This document shows, piece after piece, positions 23,999 to 31,052 of a DNA stretch of 64,000 nucleotides. Origin of the DNA: Amycolatopsis sp. WAC 01376 (GTDB lineage: Bacteria > Actinomycetota > Actinomycetes > Mycobacteriales > Pseudonocardiaceae); assembly GCF_003947415.1 (NCBI RefSeq), contig NZ_QHKL01000001.1, positions 1,116,001 to 1,180,000 on the forward strand. The letters run 5' to 3'. Below the pieces are notes generated by a model, which saw only the letters and a list, made by a program, of their open reading frames with translations, did no database searches and was not told where the DNA came from. Position 1 is the first letter of the stretch. Every line of letters starts with the position of its first letter. A program made the translations under genes and the position numbers.

Positions 23999-24523
23999 TC
24001 AAAAACCGGCCCGGCGGTTCTGGTGCCATCGCCAGGCGAAGCCGGAACCCAAAAGCAGTCCGGCCCCTGCCAAGGCCGCGCCGATCCAAACCTCCGTCGA
24101 GCGGGATTCCCGCTCGACCCGCGTTCCCGGCGGCAATCCGGCCGCGATCCCGTCGATCTTGGCCTGGACCGACCGGTGGTCGAAGACGCTCAGATCGCCG
24201 TCCTCCGCCAACGTGGTCAGCCAGCGGCGAACCTCGTCGTTCTGCTCAGCGGAGAAACCGGGAAACTCGACCGCGGACGTCCGGAGCAGCCCAGGACCCA
24301 TGCACCTCAACGGCTCGCCGGTGGACGCGTCGAGATATTGCCCGGTCGGTCCGCATTCCTCACCCGCCCTGGCGAAAACGACGGTGTACGGCCCCGGCCC
24401 GCTGCCCGCGTTCAAGCCGATGAGGAGGAAGACCACGCCGACCAGCACCAGCGGGAAGATCAGCGACCCAGCCAGCACGGTCAGTACGACGGCCGCCGTG
24501 CTGTCGTGCGCTTTTCTCCCCAC
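23999..24523 (-). CDS. Hypothetical two-helix membrane protein
   Basis: A 174-residue protein with a hydrophobic helix near the N-terminus (AAVVLTVLAGSLIFPLVLVG and beyond) and a second at about 145-163 (VWIGAALAGAGLLLGSGFAW), so a loop of about 100 residues lies outside or inside. The loop has two cysteines (EECGPTG, LRCMGPG) that could form a disulphide, which favours an extracytoplasmic loop. GTG 24523 is a tentative start; no clear ribosome-binding site, and the frame is open further. Family not recognised. Confidence 0.6.
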   Translation of the reverse strand: MGRKAHDSTAAVVLTVLAGSLIFPLVLVGVVFLLIGLNAGSGPGPYTVVFARAGEECGPTGQYLDASTGEPLRCMGPGLLRTSAVEFPGFSAEQNDEVRRWLTTLAEDGDLSVFDHRSVQAKIDGIAAGLPPGTRVERESRSTEVWIGAALAGAGLLLGSGFAWRWHQNRRAGF

Positions 24524-24602
24524 GCGCGAGAAGGTAACAGTGGGGCCGGGGGAGGAGTCCCGAACCGATCGGCGCATGCCCTGACTGAGGCAGGATGACG
24601 GT

Positions 24603-24773
24603 ATGACGACTGGCGAAAGCCCGGAACCGGTTCTGCCTCGCGAGGAGGCTCGCCGTTTTCGCACCGTCGGCGTGTTCGACGGTGAACCCGATCTCGGACG
24701 GGCTTGCAAGCAAGCAGCCCGTCACGAACGCGGAGACGACGGTCTGAGCGGCAAGCCCGAACCGATCGGCTAA
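24603..24773 (+). CDS. Possible small hypothetical protein (56 residues)
   Basis: An ATG at 24603 opens 56 codons ending at TAA 24773, giving a hydrophilic, Glu/Arg-rich peptide (EEARRFRTVGVFDGEPD). A GAGG lies about 14 bases before it. Only about 64 percent of third positions are G or C, clearly less than in neighbouring genes, so coding status is doubtful. It fills the gap between the divergent membrane-protein gene and the tRNA. Confidence 0.3.
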   Translation: MTTGESPEPVLPREEARRFRTVGVFDGEPDLGRACKQAARHERGDDGLSGKPEPIG

Positions 24774-24813
24774 TGGCACATGAATGGCCCAGCCGGAAGA
24801 TCGGCCGGACAAA

Positions 24814-24862
24814 GCGAAAGCACCAGGTCCACAGTGGACATCCACTGACCTGGGGCTTTCGC
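24814..24862 (-). terminator. Hairpin downstream of tRNA-Gly
   Basis: An interrupted inverted repeat (GCGAAAGC, CCAGGT and CAGTGGA against TCCACTG, ACCTGG and GCTTTCGC) immediately beyond the 3' end of the minus-strand tRNA. It is probably the processing or termination hairpin of that transcript. No long T-tract. Confidence 0.6.
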
Positions 24863-24867
24863 AGCTG

Positions 24868-24938
24868 AGCGGATGACGGGAATCGAACCCGCGTATTCAG
24901 CTTGGGAAGCTGATGTTCTACCATTGAACTACATCCGC
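24868..24938 (-). tRNA. tRNA-Gly (anticodon CCC)
   Basis: The minus strand folds as a tRNA: the acceptor stem GCGGATG pairs with CATCCGC, with T as discriminator. D-arm TAGTTCAATGGTAGAAC, anticodon stem TCAGC/GCTGA with the seven-base loop TTCCCAA, so the anticodon is CCC. T-arm GCGGGTTCGATTCCCGT. It reads GGG codons. The 3' CCA is not encoded. A hairpin follows at 24814-24862. Confidence 0.95.
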
Positions 24939-25015
24939 AGTGCTCGGCCAGCATACATGGTCCGGATCTCTCCTTGCCAAGACCCCACCTCGTCTTGACG
25001 CCGCCGCCTTCAAGT

Positions 25016-25031
25016 GACAACACTTGTTGTC
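25016..25031. promoter_or_regulatory. Palindromic operator candidate upstream of the MpaB-type gene
   Basis: GACAACA-CT-TGTTGTC: perfect 7-bp arms, 20 bases before the ATG of the oxygenase-type gene. TetR repressors commonly bind such sites and often adjoin genes of this family. No TetR gene is next to it in the window. Confidence 0.5.
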
Positions 25032-25050
25032 TACGTCGGAGGTGAGCCGG

Positions 25051-26257
25051 ATGGACGAGAGGCTGCCCGACCCCGAGCTGTTCCGCCAAGGCGGGTTCCG
25101 GGTCGCGTCGAGGTTGTTCATCGAGGGCGACATCAGGGGTGACGAGCGCCAGGTGGCCCGGTTGCGGGGGTTCGCGCAGCGGGAGGATCCGGCGGCCGAC
25201 GTGCTGGTGCCGTTGCTGCGAAAAGGTGCCCAGGGACAGTTCGAACAGGCGCTGCGGCAAGGCATCGAGAGTGTCGAGAGTCCGCCGGAGGAGCTCGAAG
25301 CCTTCTTTCGCGACGTCGAGGCGACGCCGTACTGGGTCGATCAGGACCGGTTGGAGCGCGGAGCGCGGGCGATCACGCGTGCCGGGTTGCTGGGGCTCTT
25401 TCCGCTCGGTGACGTTTCGTTGATGGGCGGCTATCTCGCGTCGCGTGCCACGAAGTCGCTCGTCGGCACGGGCGAGATCGAGTACAAGGCGGCGCGGCGC
25501 CTCGTCGAGACGGCGACTTGGTGGATCCACGTGACGACGCCGGGTGCGCTGGTGCCCGGCGGGCGCGGGTACGAGGCCGCGTTGCGGGTGCGGATCGTGC
25601 ACGCGCATGTCCGCGCCGCGATGAACCGCCGCAAGGATTGGGATTACGCCGCTTGGGACAGGCCGGTCAATCAGGTCCAGACCGCGGGCACGCTCCTGCT
25701 CTTCTCCCTCGTCTACGTGTTCGGCACACAACTGCTCGGGCTTCGCTACAGCGCCCGCGAGCGTGCCGACATCCTGCACCTTTGGCGTTACGTCGGTTGG
25801 CTGATGGGCGTCGACGAGGAGCTCCTGCCCGCCGGCGAGGACGACGCCTGGCGGCTGCTGTGGCTGCTCCGCCACCACCGAGTTCATCCCCGACGACGAT
25901 TCCAAACGGCTCGCCGCGGCGCTCATGAAGTCCCACGCCTCGATCGGCGAGGGCCGGGGCGCGGTGGGCAAGGTGCTTTCGCATGTGTCGGTCGCGGCGC
26001 ACGGGTCGATCAGCAGACTCCTTCTCGGCAAGACCAACGCCGACTTCCTGGAGCTGCCGGACGATCCGATCGCGCAGGCGGCCGTGGTCGCGGTGGCGGG
26101 TGTCAACTTCGCCGCCGAGACGGTTCGTCGGGTGGTGCCCGGCGCGACGGCGCTCCAGGAGCTGATCGGGGCCGCCGGCCGTCGCCACTACCTCCGGCAG
26201 GTCACCAAGGTGTTCGGGCTCGACCCCACCTACGGCAGGCACATGAAGGCCGCTTGA
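25051..26257 (+). pseudogene. Oxygenase MpaB-family (DUF2236) gene with a single-base frameshift
   Basis: From ATG 25051, with GGAGGTGA five bases upstream, the frame encodes a typical MpaB/DUF2236 protein: FRQGGFRVASRLFIEGDIRG, FFRDVEATPYWVDQDRLERG, VETATWWIHVTTPG, RIVHAHVRAAMNRRKDWD and GVDEELLPAGEDDAWRLLWLL. At about 25870 the protein-like sequence jumps to the +2 frame and continues as ATTEFIPDDDSKRLAAALMK to RHYLRQVTKVFGLDPTYG, ending at 26257. An extra C in the run at 25869-25870 explains it. Family members are heme- or metal-dependent oxygenases of uncertain substrate. Either a recent inactivation, a sequencing error or programmed shifting. Total coding length would be normal (about 400 residues). 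Confidence 0.8.
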
Positions 26258-26270
26258 CTACGCTGACCGC

Positions 26271-26852
26271 GTGCTCCTCAGCGACCGTGACCTCCGTAAA
26301 GAGCTCGACGCCGGCCGTCTCGGTGTCGACCCGTTCGACCCGACGATGGTCCAGCCGTCGAGCATCGACGTGCGACTCGACCGCTATTTCCGCGTGTTCG
26401 ACAACAGCAAGTACACGCACATCGACCCGCAGCTCCAGCAGGACGAGCTGACCTCGCTGGTCGAGAAAGAGGGCGAAGATCCCTTCGTCCTGCACCCCGG
26501 CGAGTTCGTGCTGGGTTCGACGTACGAGACCGTCACGCTCGCCGACGACCTCGCCGGCCGTCTGGAGGGCAAGTCCTCCCTCGGCCGCCTCGGCCTGCTC
26601 ACGCACTCCACCGCGGGCTTCATCGACCCGGGCTTCTCGGGTCACATCACGCTGGAGCTGTCGAACGTCGCGAACCTGCCGATCACGCTGTGGCCGGGTA
26701 TGAAGATCGGTCAGCTCTGCATCTTCCGCCTGTCCAGCGCGGCGGAGTTCCCGTACGGCTCGAACGAGGCCGGTTCGCGCTACCAGGGGCAGCGGGGCCC
26801 GACCCCGAGCCGCGCGTACAAGAACTTCCACCGCGTCGACACCTGGCGCTAG
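26271..26852 (+). CDS. dcd: dCTP deaminase (probably dUMP-forming)
   Basis: A 193-residue protein starting at GTG 26271. It matches Dcd throughout: [71 protein letters not shown] (catalytic Glu and substrate loop), and [14 protein letters not shown]. The C-terminal [18 protein letters not shown] closes the active site. Dcd makes dUTP or dUMP from dCTP for thymidylate synthesis. Actinobacterial Dcd, as in M. tuberculosis, is bifunctional and yields dUMP directly; this is inferred from relationship. It may share a transcript with the frameshifted oxygenase gene 13 bases upstream. Confidence 0.96.
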   Translation: MLLSDRDLRKELDAGRLGVDPFDPTMVQPSSIDVRLDRYFRVFDNSKYTHIDPQLQQDELTSLVEKEGEDPFVLHPGEFVLGSTYETVTLADDLAGRLEGKSSLGRLGLLTHSTAGFIDPGFSGHITLELSNVANLPITLWPGMKIGQLCIFRLSSAAEFPYGSNEAGSRYQGQRGPTPSRAYKNFHRVDTWR

Positions 26853-28030
26853 CTCACCGGCGCTTCCCACTCGATCCGGTGCCGCCACATGAAGGCGTTC
26901 GGATCCTCCTTCGGCGGGTTCTTGAACGCCCGCGTGAGGAAGAAGTCGCGGATCACCCGTCCGACGGGGCCGACCGCCTTCGCGTCGCCGTTGCGCTTGC
27001 CGCGCTCGACGACGGCCTCGACGCGCTCGCGTCGCAGTCCTTCGTAGGCGGCGCGCGCTTTCGGGATCGAGGGCACGTCGCGCAGGCATCGCGCCAGCGT
27101 GACGGCGTCCTCGACGGCCATCGCCGCGCCTTGTCCCGCGGCCGGTGAGGTCGCGTGGGCGGCGTCGCCGATGATGACCATCCGGTCCGTCCGCCAGGTC
27201 GGCACGCTCGGGAAGTCGTACGTCGCCCACGGCCGGTAGATCTCCCGCGTCGCGCGCACGATCTCGACGGCCGGAGTGCGGTCCACCGCGAGTTGCCGGA
27301 TCAGGTCCTCGCGCCAGGTGCTCATTTCGGGAAGGTCGGCATGCTTCCGGGGCACGTTCGCGAACCACCAGACGCCGCCGTCCGGGTGGACGACGTGCGC
27401 GAAGAACAGCCGCTTGCCGAAGGTCATGTGCATGACGCCGGGTTCGTCGTCCAGCCGCAGGCCCTCGGCCAGCCCGCCGGTGTTCAGCAGGGGCACGTAG
27501 CGCGGTGACGGCGCCCGCGGGTCGATGATCGTCCTTACCCGCGAGCGGAGCCCGTCCGCGCCGATCAGCAGGTCGCCCTCGGCCGACGAGCCGTCCTCGA
27601 ACGTCGCGAGTACGCCGGAAGCGGTCTCGCGAGCGTCGGCCAGGCGCTTGCCGTAGCGGACCTCGATGCCGCGTCTGACGGCTTCGTCGCGAAGGCCGAT
27701 GTAGAGGTCGGAGCGCAGCACGGTCTGGCTCGTGGTGCCGTCTTCCAGCCTGCCGCCGAGCGCGAGGTCCGCCAGTTCACGCCCGTTCCCCAGCCGCATC
27801 TTGATCCGCGGCGTGTCGAATCCCAGGTCTTTGACCAGGTCTTTCAGTCCCAGCGGTGCCAGCGCGTCGAGTCCGTTCACCGCGAGTGTCAGAAACGCGC
27901 CGACGCCTTCCGCGGTCCGGTCGTACGCCTCGTGGATGACCGGTTCGTGGCCGATCTCGTGTAGCGCGATCGCCGTGACCGTGCCCGCGATACCCCCGCC
28001 GGCGATCAGTACCTTCGCCATGTCGTTCAC
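26849..28030 (-). CDS. FAD-dependent monooxygenase (aromatic hydroxylase class)
   Basis: A 393-residue single-component flavin monooxygenase. Motifs in order: [19 protein letters not shown] (dinucleotide fold), [13 protein letters not shown] (DG motif), and [20 protein letters not shown] (GD motif). This is the p-hydroxybenzoate-hydroxylase fold. Members hydroxylate aromatic or tetracycline-type compounds or act as modifying enzymes. The substrate is not readable. It is divergent from a MarR gene with a palindromic site between them, so expression is probably ligand-controlled. The last four bases overlap dcd. Confidence 0.9.
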   Translation of the reverse strand: MNDMAKVLIAGGGIAGTVTAIALHEIGHEPVIHEAYDRTAEGVGAFLTLAVNGLDALAPLGLKDLVKDLGFDTPRIKMRLGNGRELADLALGGRLEDGTTSQTVLRSDLYIGLRDEAVRRGIEVRYGKRLADARETASGVLATFEDGSSAEGDLLIGADGLRSRVRTIIDPRAPSPRYVPLLNTGGLAEGLRLDDEPGVMHMTFGKRLFFAHVVHPDGGVWWFANVPRKHADLPEMSTWREDLIRQLAVDRTPAVEIVRATREIYRPWATYDFPSVPTWRTDRMVIIGDAAHATSPAAGQGAAMAVEDAVTLARCLRDVPSIPKARAAYEGLRRERVEAVVERGKRNGDAKAVGPVGRVIRDFFLTRAFKNPPKEDPNAFMWRHRIEWEAPVS

Positions 28031-28051
28031 CCCATCGAATATCTTAGAAAC

Positions 28052-28071
28052 TAATTCGTTCTATCGAACTA
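28052..28071. promoter_or_regulatory. Putative MarR operator between the monooxygenase and MarR genes
   Basis: TAATTCG-TTCTAT-CGAACTA: 7-bp arms with one mismatch, in the 64-base AT-rich gap between the divergent genes. Flanking TTAGAAAC and AACTAAAG extend the symmetry. Such sites normally bind the adjacent MarR dimer and repress both genes until a ligand binds. Confidence 0.6.
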
Positions 28072-28094
28072 AAGACTCCGCTAGGCTGGCCGAC

Positions 28095-28562
28095 GTGTCA
28101 AGTGAGCGGGCGGAACTGGTCGAACGGGTCCTCGGCGGATCGCGGGCGCTGTCGACGGAGACGGTCATGTTCCATACGGCGATCGCCGAGCAGCGCGGCC
28201 TTTCGGCCGTCGAAAGCAAGGTGACCGACTACCTCGCCCGCCTCGGGCCGCAGACGCCGAAGGCGCTCTCGCAGCTCTCGGGGCTCGCCCCGGCGTCGAT
28301 CACCGCGCTCATCGACAGGCTCGAGGGCAAGGGGATCGTCGCGCGTAAGCCGCATCCCGAGGACCGGCGCAAGGTGCTCATCGAGATCGACGGGGCGGCG
28401 ATGGCCTCCGCCGCGCCGTTGTGGGACCACCTGGTGAAGTCGGTCCGCGAGACCTGCGAGAACTACACGGACGGTGAGCTCGAGGCGGTGGTCCGGTTCC
28501 TCACGGACGCCGCGGCGATCACCCATGAGTCGACCGAGTTGATCACTCAGGGCGACCGCTGA
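28095..28562 (+). CDS. MarR-family transcriptional regulator
   Basis: A 155-residue regulator starting at GTG 28095. It has the winged-helix core LSQLSGLAPASITALIDRLEGKGIVARKPHPEDRRKVL, where the D-R-R-K wing is diagnostic of MarR. Dimer helices flank it on each side. It is divergent from the flavin monooxygenase gene with the palindrome at 28052-28071 between them. Likely a ligand-responsive repressor of itself and the monooxygenase. The ligand would be an aromatic compound if the usual pattern holds. Confidence 0.9.
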   Translation: MSSERAELVERVLGGSRALSTETVMFHTAIAEQRGLSAVESKVTDYLARLGPQTPKALSQLSGLAPASITALIDRLEGKGIVARKPHPEDRRKVLIEIDGAAMASAAPLWDHLVKSVRETCENYTDGELEAVVRFLTDAAAITHESTELITQGDR

Positions 28563-28620
28563 GCGGTATTACTACTTTCGGGGGTATTGCCGTAACCGGT
28601 TCGTGATAGTTTTCGGCCTC

Positions 28621-29376
28621 GTGTCCCCCAATAGAACACGAAGCCGGTTACTGCTGGTCACGCTCAGCGTCCTGCTGGGCGGGGTGATCGCCAGTGCGAG
28701 TTACCTGATGGTGACCGATCGGTTCCAGGGTACTGCGCTGAGTAATCTGTCGCTGAGTGTTCCCGACACCAAGGGCAGACCCGGCGACGCCCTCGCGAAG
28801 CCTCCCTCTTACTTCGGCCAGACGTCCGCTCCGGCCCCTGGCGGCCCCGCGTCCGACTCCGCGGCCCCGACGTCTTCTTCGGCCGCCCCCACGTCTTCCT
28901 CCGCGCCGCCGAGCTCGTCGTCCGCTCCGGCCGAGCCGCCGGCCCAGAGTTCCGAAGCCCCGAAGCCGGCGCCCAGCAAGGCCCCGGAGCCGCCACGTTC
29001 GCAGGACAGCTCGCTCGCCGCGCAGGTCGTCGACCTCGTCAACGCCGAGCGTGCCGACGCGGGCTGCTCGCCGGTGAGCAACGAGTCGCGTCTCGCCGCC
29101 GCCGCGCAGGGCCACAGCGACGACATGTCCGCCAGGAACTACTTCTCGCACACCACGCCGGAAGGCGTCACGTTCGACCAGCGCATCCGTGCCGCCGGCT
29201 ACGACAAGCCCGGCGCCGAGAACATCGCCAAGGGCCAGTCGAACGCCGCGAAGGTGATGGACGCCTGGATGAACTCCGAGGGCCACCGCGCGAACATCCT
29301 CAACTGCAAGCTGAAGAAGATCGGTGTCGGCGTCAACACCAAGGGCATGTACTGGACGCAGAACTTCGGCTACTGA
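28621..29376 (+). CDS. Secreted or membrane-anchored CAP-domain protein (SCP/PR1-like)
   Basis: About 251 residues. An N-terminal hydrophobic segment (LLLVTLSVLLGGVIASASYL) acts as a signal anchor, followed by a low-complexity linker rich in Ser, Ala and Pro (about 65-135), then a C-terminal CAP domain: AAQVVDLVNAERADAGCSPV, AAAAQGHSDDMSARNYFSHT (with the CAP histidine), GAENIAKGQ and NSEGHRANILNC. Bacterial CAP proteins are extracytoplasmic and poorly understood. GTG 28621 is chosen; an in-frame GTG at 28603 is also possible. No ribosome-binding site is clear. Confidence 0.87.
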   Translation: MSPNRTRSRLLLVTLSVLLGGVIASASYLMVTDRFQGTALSNLSLSVPDTKGRPGDALAKPPSYFGQTSAPAPGGPASDSAAPTSSSAAPTSSSAPPSSSSAPAEPPAQSSEAPKPAPSKAPEPPRSQDSSLAAQVVDLVNAERADAGCSPVSNESRLAAAAQGHSDDMSARNYFSHTTPEGVTFDQRIRAAGYDKPGAENIAKGQSNAAKVMDAWMNSEGHRANILNCKLKKIGVGVNTKGMYWTQNFGY

Positions 29377-30353
29377 CCCTTGTCCCAGTCGCCGTAGCGG
29401 GCCAGCACGGCCGCGCGCAGTTCGGCGTCCGTGCGCGGGACCGGTTCGATGAACACCTCGGTGACGTCGCCGAAGGTCCGCGTCAGTTCGCTCGCAATCC
29501 GGACACAGGCGCGTTCGACCTCCGCGGCGGAGAGTGCGTCGTCGAAGTCGACGCGGGCGCAGACGAGCACCTGATCGGTGCCCATCAGCATGGTCTGCAG
29601 GTCGACGACGGCCTCGATCTCCGGCGCGCCCATCAAGTGGTCGCGCACCGCGCGCACCAGCCTCGGATCGGCCTGCCTGCCGATCAGCAGGCCGCGGTTG
29701 GTGCGCCCGAGCACGTACGCGACGAGCGCCAGCAGCACCCCGATCGCGATCGACGCCGCGCCGTCCCAGACATGCGATCCGGTGAGCTGGTGCAGCCCGA
29801 TCCCGGCGAACGCGAGCAGCAGGCCGATCAGCGCGGCCGAGTCCTCGAACAGGACGGTCTTCGGGGCCGGGTCGTCGATCATCCGCAGGTACACCGAGAC
29901 CTTCTGGCCGGACTCCGCGGCGTCGCGCCGCACCTGCCGCACGGCCTGGAACCACGAGACGGACTCGAGGACGAACGCGATCGCGAGGACGACGTAGCCG
30001 ACGATCGGATCGGACTGCTCGGTCGCTTCGCCGAACACCGTCGAGAAGCCTTCGTAGAGCGCGAACATCGCGCCGGAGGCGAAGATCGACACCGCCGCGA
30101 GCAGCGACCAGAAGTAGCGTTCCTTGCCGTAGCCGAAGGGGTGGACGCGGTCGGCGGGGCGGTCCGACCGTTTCAGCGCGGTCAGCAGGAGGACTTCGGT
30201 GATCGTGTCGGCCACCGAGTGCGCGGCCTCCGACAGCATCGCGCCGGAGCCGGTGATGATCCCGGCGATCAGTTTCAGCACGGCGATGGCGAGGTTGACC
30301 CCACCCGCCAGCACCACGGTCAGCGTGCTTTCGTCACCGGATTCTTCACTCAC
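29370..30353 (-). CDS. Cation diffusion facilitator transporter
   Basis: A 327-residue membrane transporter of the CDF family, six helices then a cytosolic domain. Metal-site signatures: SGAMLSEAAHSVADT (HxxxD in helix 2), HPFGYGKERYFWSLL, and FEDSAALIGLLLAF with HVWDGAASIAIG in the second half. The cytosolic ferredoxin-like domain ends with the VEVFIEP-type strand (DVTEVFIEPVP). CDF proteins export Zn, Co, Fe or Mn against a proton gradient. Sequence resembles the SLC30A9-like branch; metal specificity is unknown. Overlaps the convergent CAP gene by seven bases. Confidence 0.9.
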   Translation of the reverse strand: MSEESGDESTLTVVLAGGVNLAIAVLKLIAGIITGSGAMLSEAAHSVADTITEVLLLTALKRSDRPADRVHPFGYGKERYFWSLLAAVSIFASGAMFALYEGFSTVFGEATEQSDPIVGYVVLAIAFVLESVSWFQAVRQVRRDAAESGQKVSVYLRMIDDPAPKTVLFEDSAALIGLLLAFAGIGLHQLTGSHVWDGAASIAIGVLLALVAYVLGRTNRGLLIGRQADPRLVRAVRDHLMGAPEIEAVVDLQTMLMGTDQVLVCARVDFDDALSAAEVERACVRIASELTRTFGDVTEVFIEPVPRTDAELRAAVLARYGDWDKGQ

Positions 30354-30383
30354 CTCGCGTAGCGTAGTGCGAGTGAGTCGATC

Positions 30384-30896
30384 TCACAGGCGACGCAAAC
30401 CCTGCAGTACACGTTCCATCAAGGCGAGTGCCGGATGACCGTCGAATTCAGCCTGCGTTTCATGAACGGTGACCAAACCGAGTTCGGCCATATCACCCAA
30501 AAGGACCTTTGCAACGCCGAGTGGAACGCTTAGTGACGCCGCTACTTCGGCGACGGAAGTCGGACGACGGCACAGTGTTCTCACGGAATGGAATTCGACG
30601 CTGAACCCTGGCGCGTTCCACGGTGCGTCGTTCCGGACGGAAATCATCGCTTCGATGGCGAAGTTCCGTTTGGACTGTGTGCGTCCGCCCGTGCGGACGT
30701 ACGGGCGGACGCGCGTGCGACGGCGTTCCTGCCGCGGTGGTCGCCTGGCTGCCGGGATGCTGGGGATGGTCGCTTCCTGGGCCATTCTGGCGAGTGCCGC
30801 GGTCGACGGGACGCGAGCGGGCGGGCGAACGGTCGGCGGCCCCGGCATGGCGAGCCGGTGTTCCTTGACCGAGCGGAGTTCGTGCCGGTTGCCCAT
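30384..30896 (-). CDS. DUF742-domain protein (solitary)
   Basis: A 170-residue protein. The start at ATG 30896 has GAGGAAATCG upstream. Residues 1-70 are basic and Pro-rich. The C-terminal 100 residues match DUF742: RVRPYVRTGGRTQSKRNF, then LCRRPTSVAEVAASLSVPLGVAKVLLGDMAELGLV and LALMERVLQGLRRL, a winged-helix-like fold. In actinobacteria DUF742 genes normally sit in a conserved block with a nitrate-sensing histidine kinase, a roadblock/LC7 protein and a small GTPase (the conservon). None of these is present here. The N-terminal tail is unusual. Confidence 0.8.
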   Translation of the reverse strand: MGNRHELRSVKEHRLAMPGPPTVRPPARVPSTAALARMAQEATIPSIPAARRPPRQERRRTRVRPYVRTGGRTQSKRNFAIEAMISVRNDAPWNAPGFSVEFHSVRTLCRRPTSVAEVAASLSVPLGVAKVLLGDMAELGLVTVHETQAEFDGHPALALMERVLQGLRRL

Positions 30897-30997
30897 CGAT
30901 TTCCTCGCCCCCGTTTTTCCGAATCCGCTGCAGCCTATCGCCACGGTGTACCGCCGAACGGGTAACGGGACCGAATGGTCCGGACCGGATAAAACAA

Positions 30998-31040
30998 GAG
31001 GGGACATTCTCTCGCATTATGTGCGAGAGAATGTCCCCTC
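30998..31040 (-). terminator. Rho-independent terminator after the EtfD-type gene
   Basis: Perfect 19-bp arms (30998-31016 and 31022-31040) with loop TTATG. Read on the minus strand the hairpin is followed by TTGTTTT, a proper T-tract. It ends the transcript of the gene that stops at 31053. Confidence 0.9.
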
Positions 31041-31052
31041 CGGTTGTGACCG

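Noticed and set aside
28648..29955. A 435-codon antisense frame covering the CAP and CDF genes
   Set aside because: Crosses two real genes of opposite orientation; Arg/Gly-rich and without motifs.
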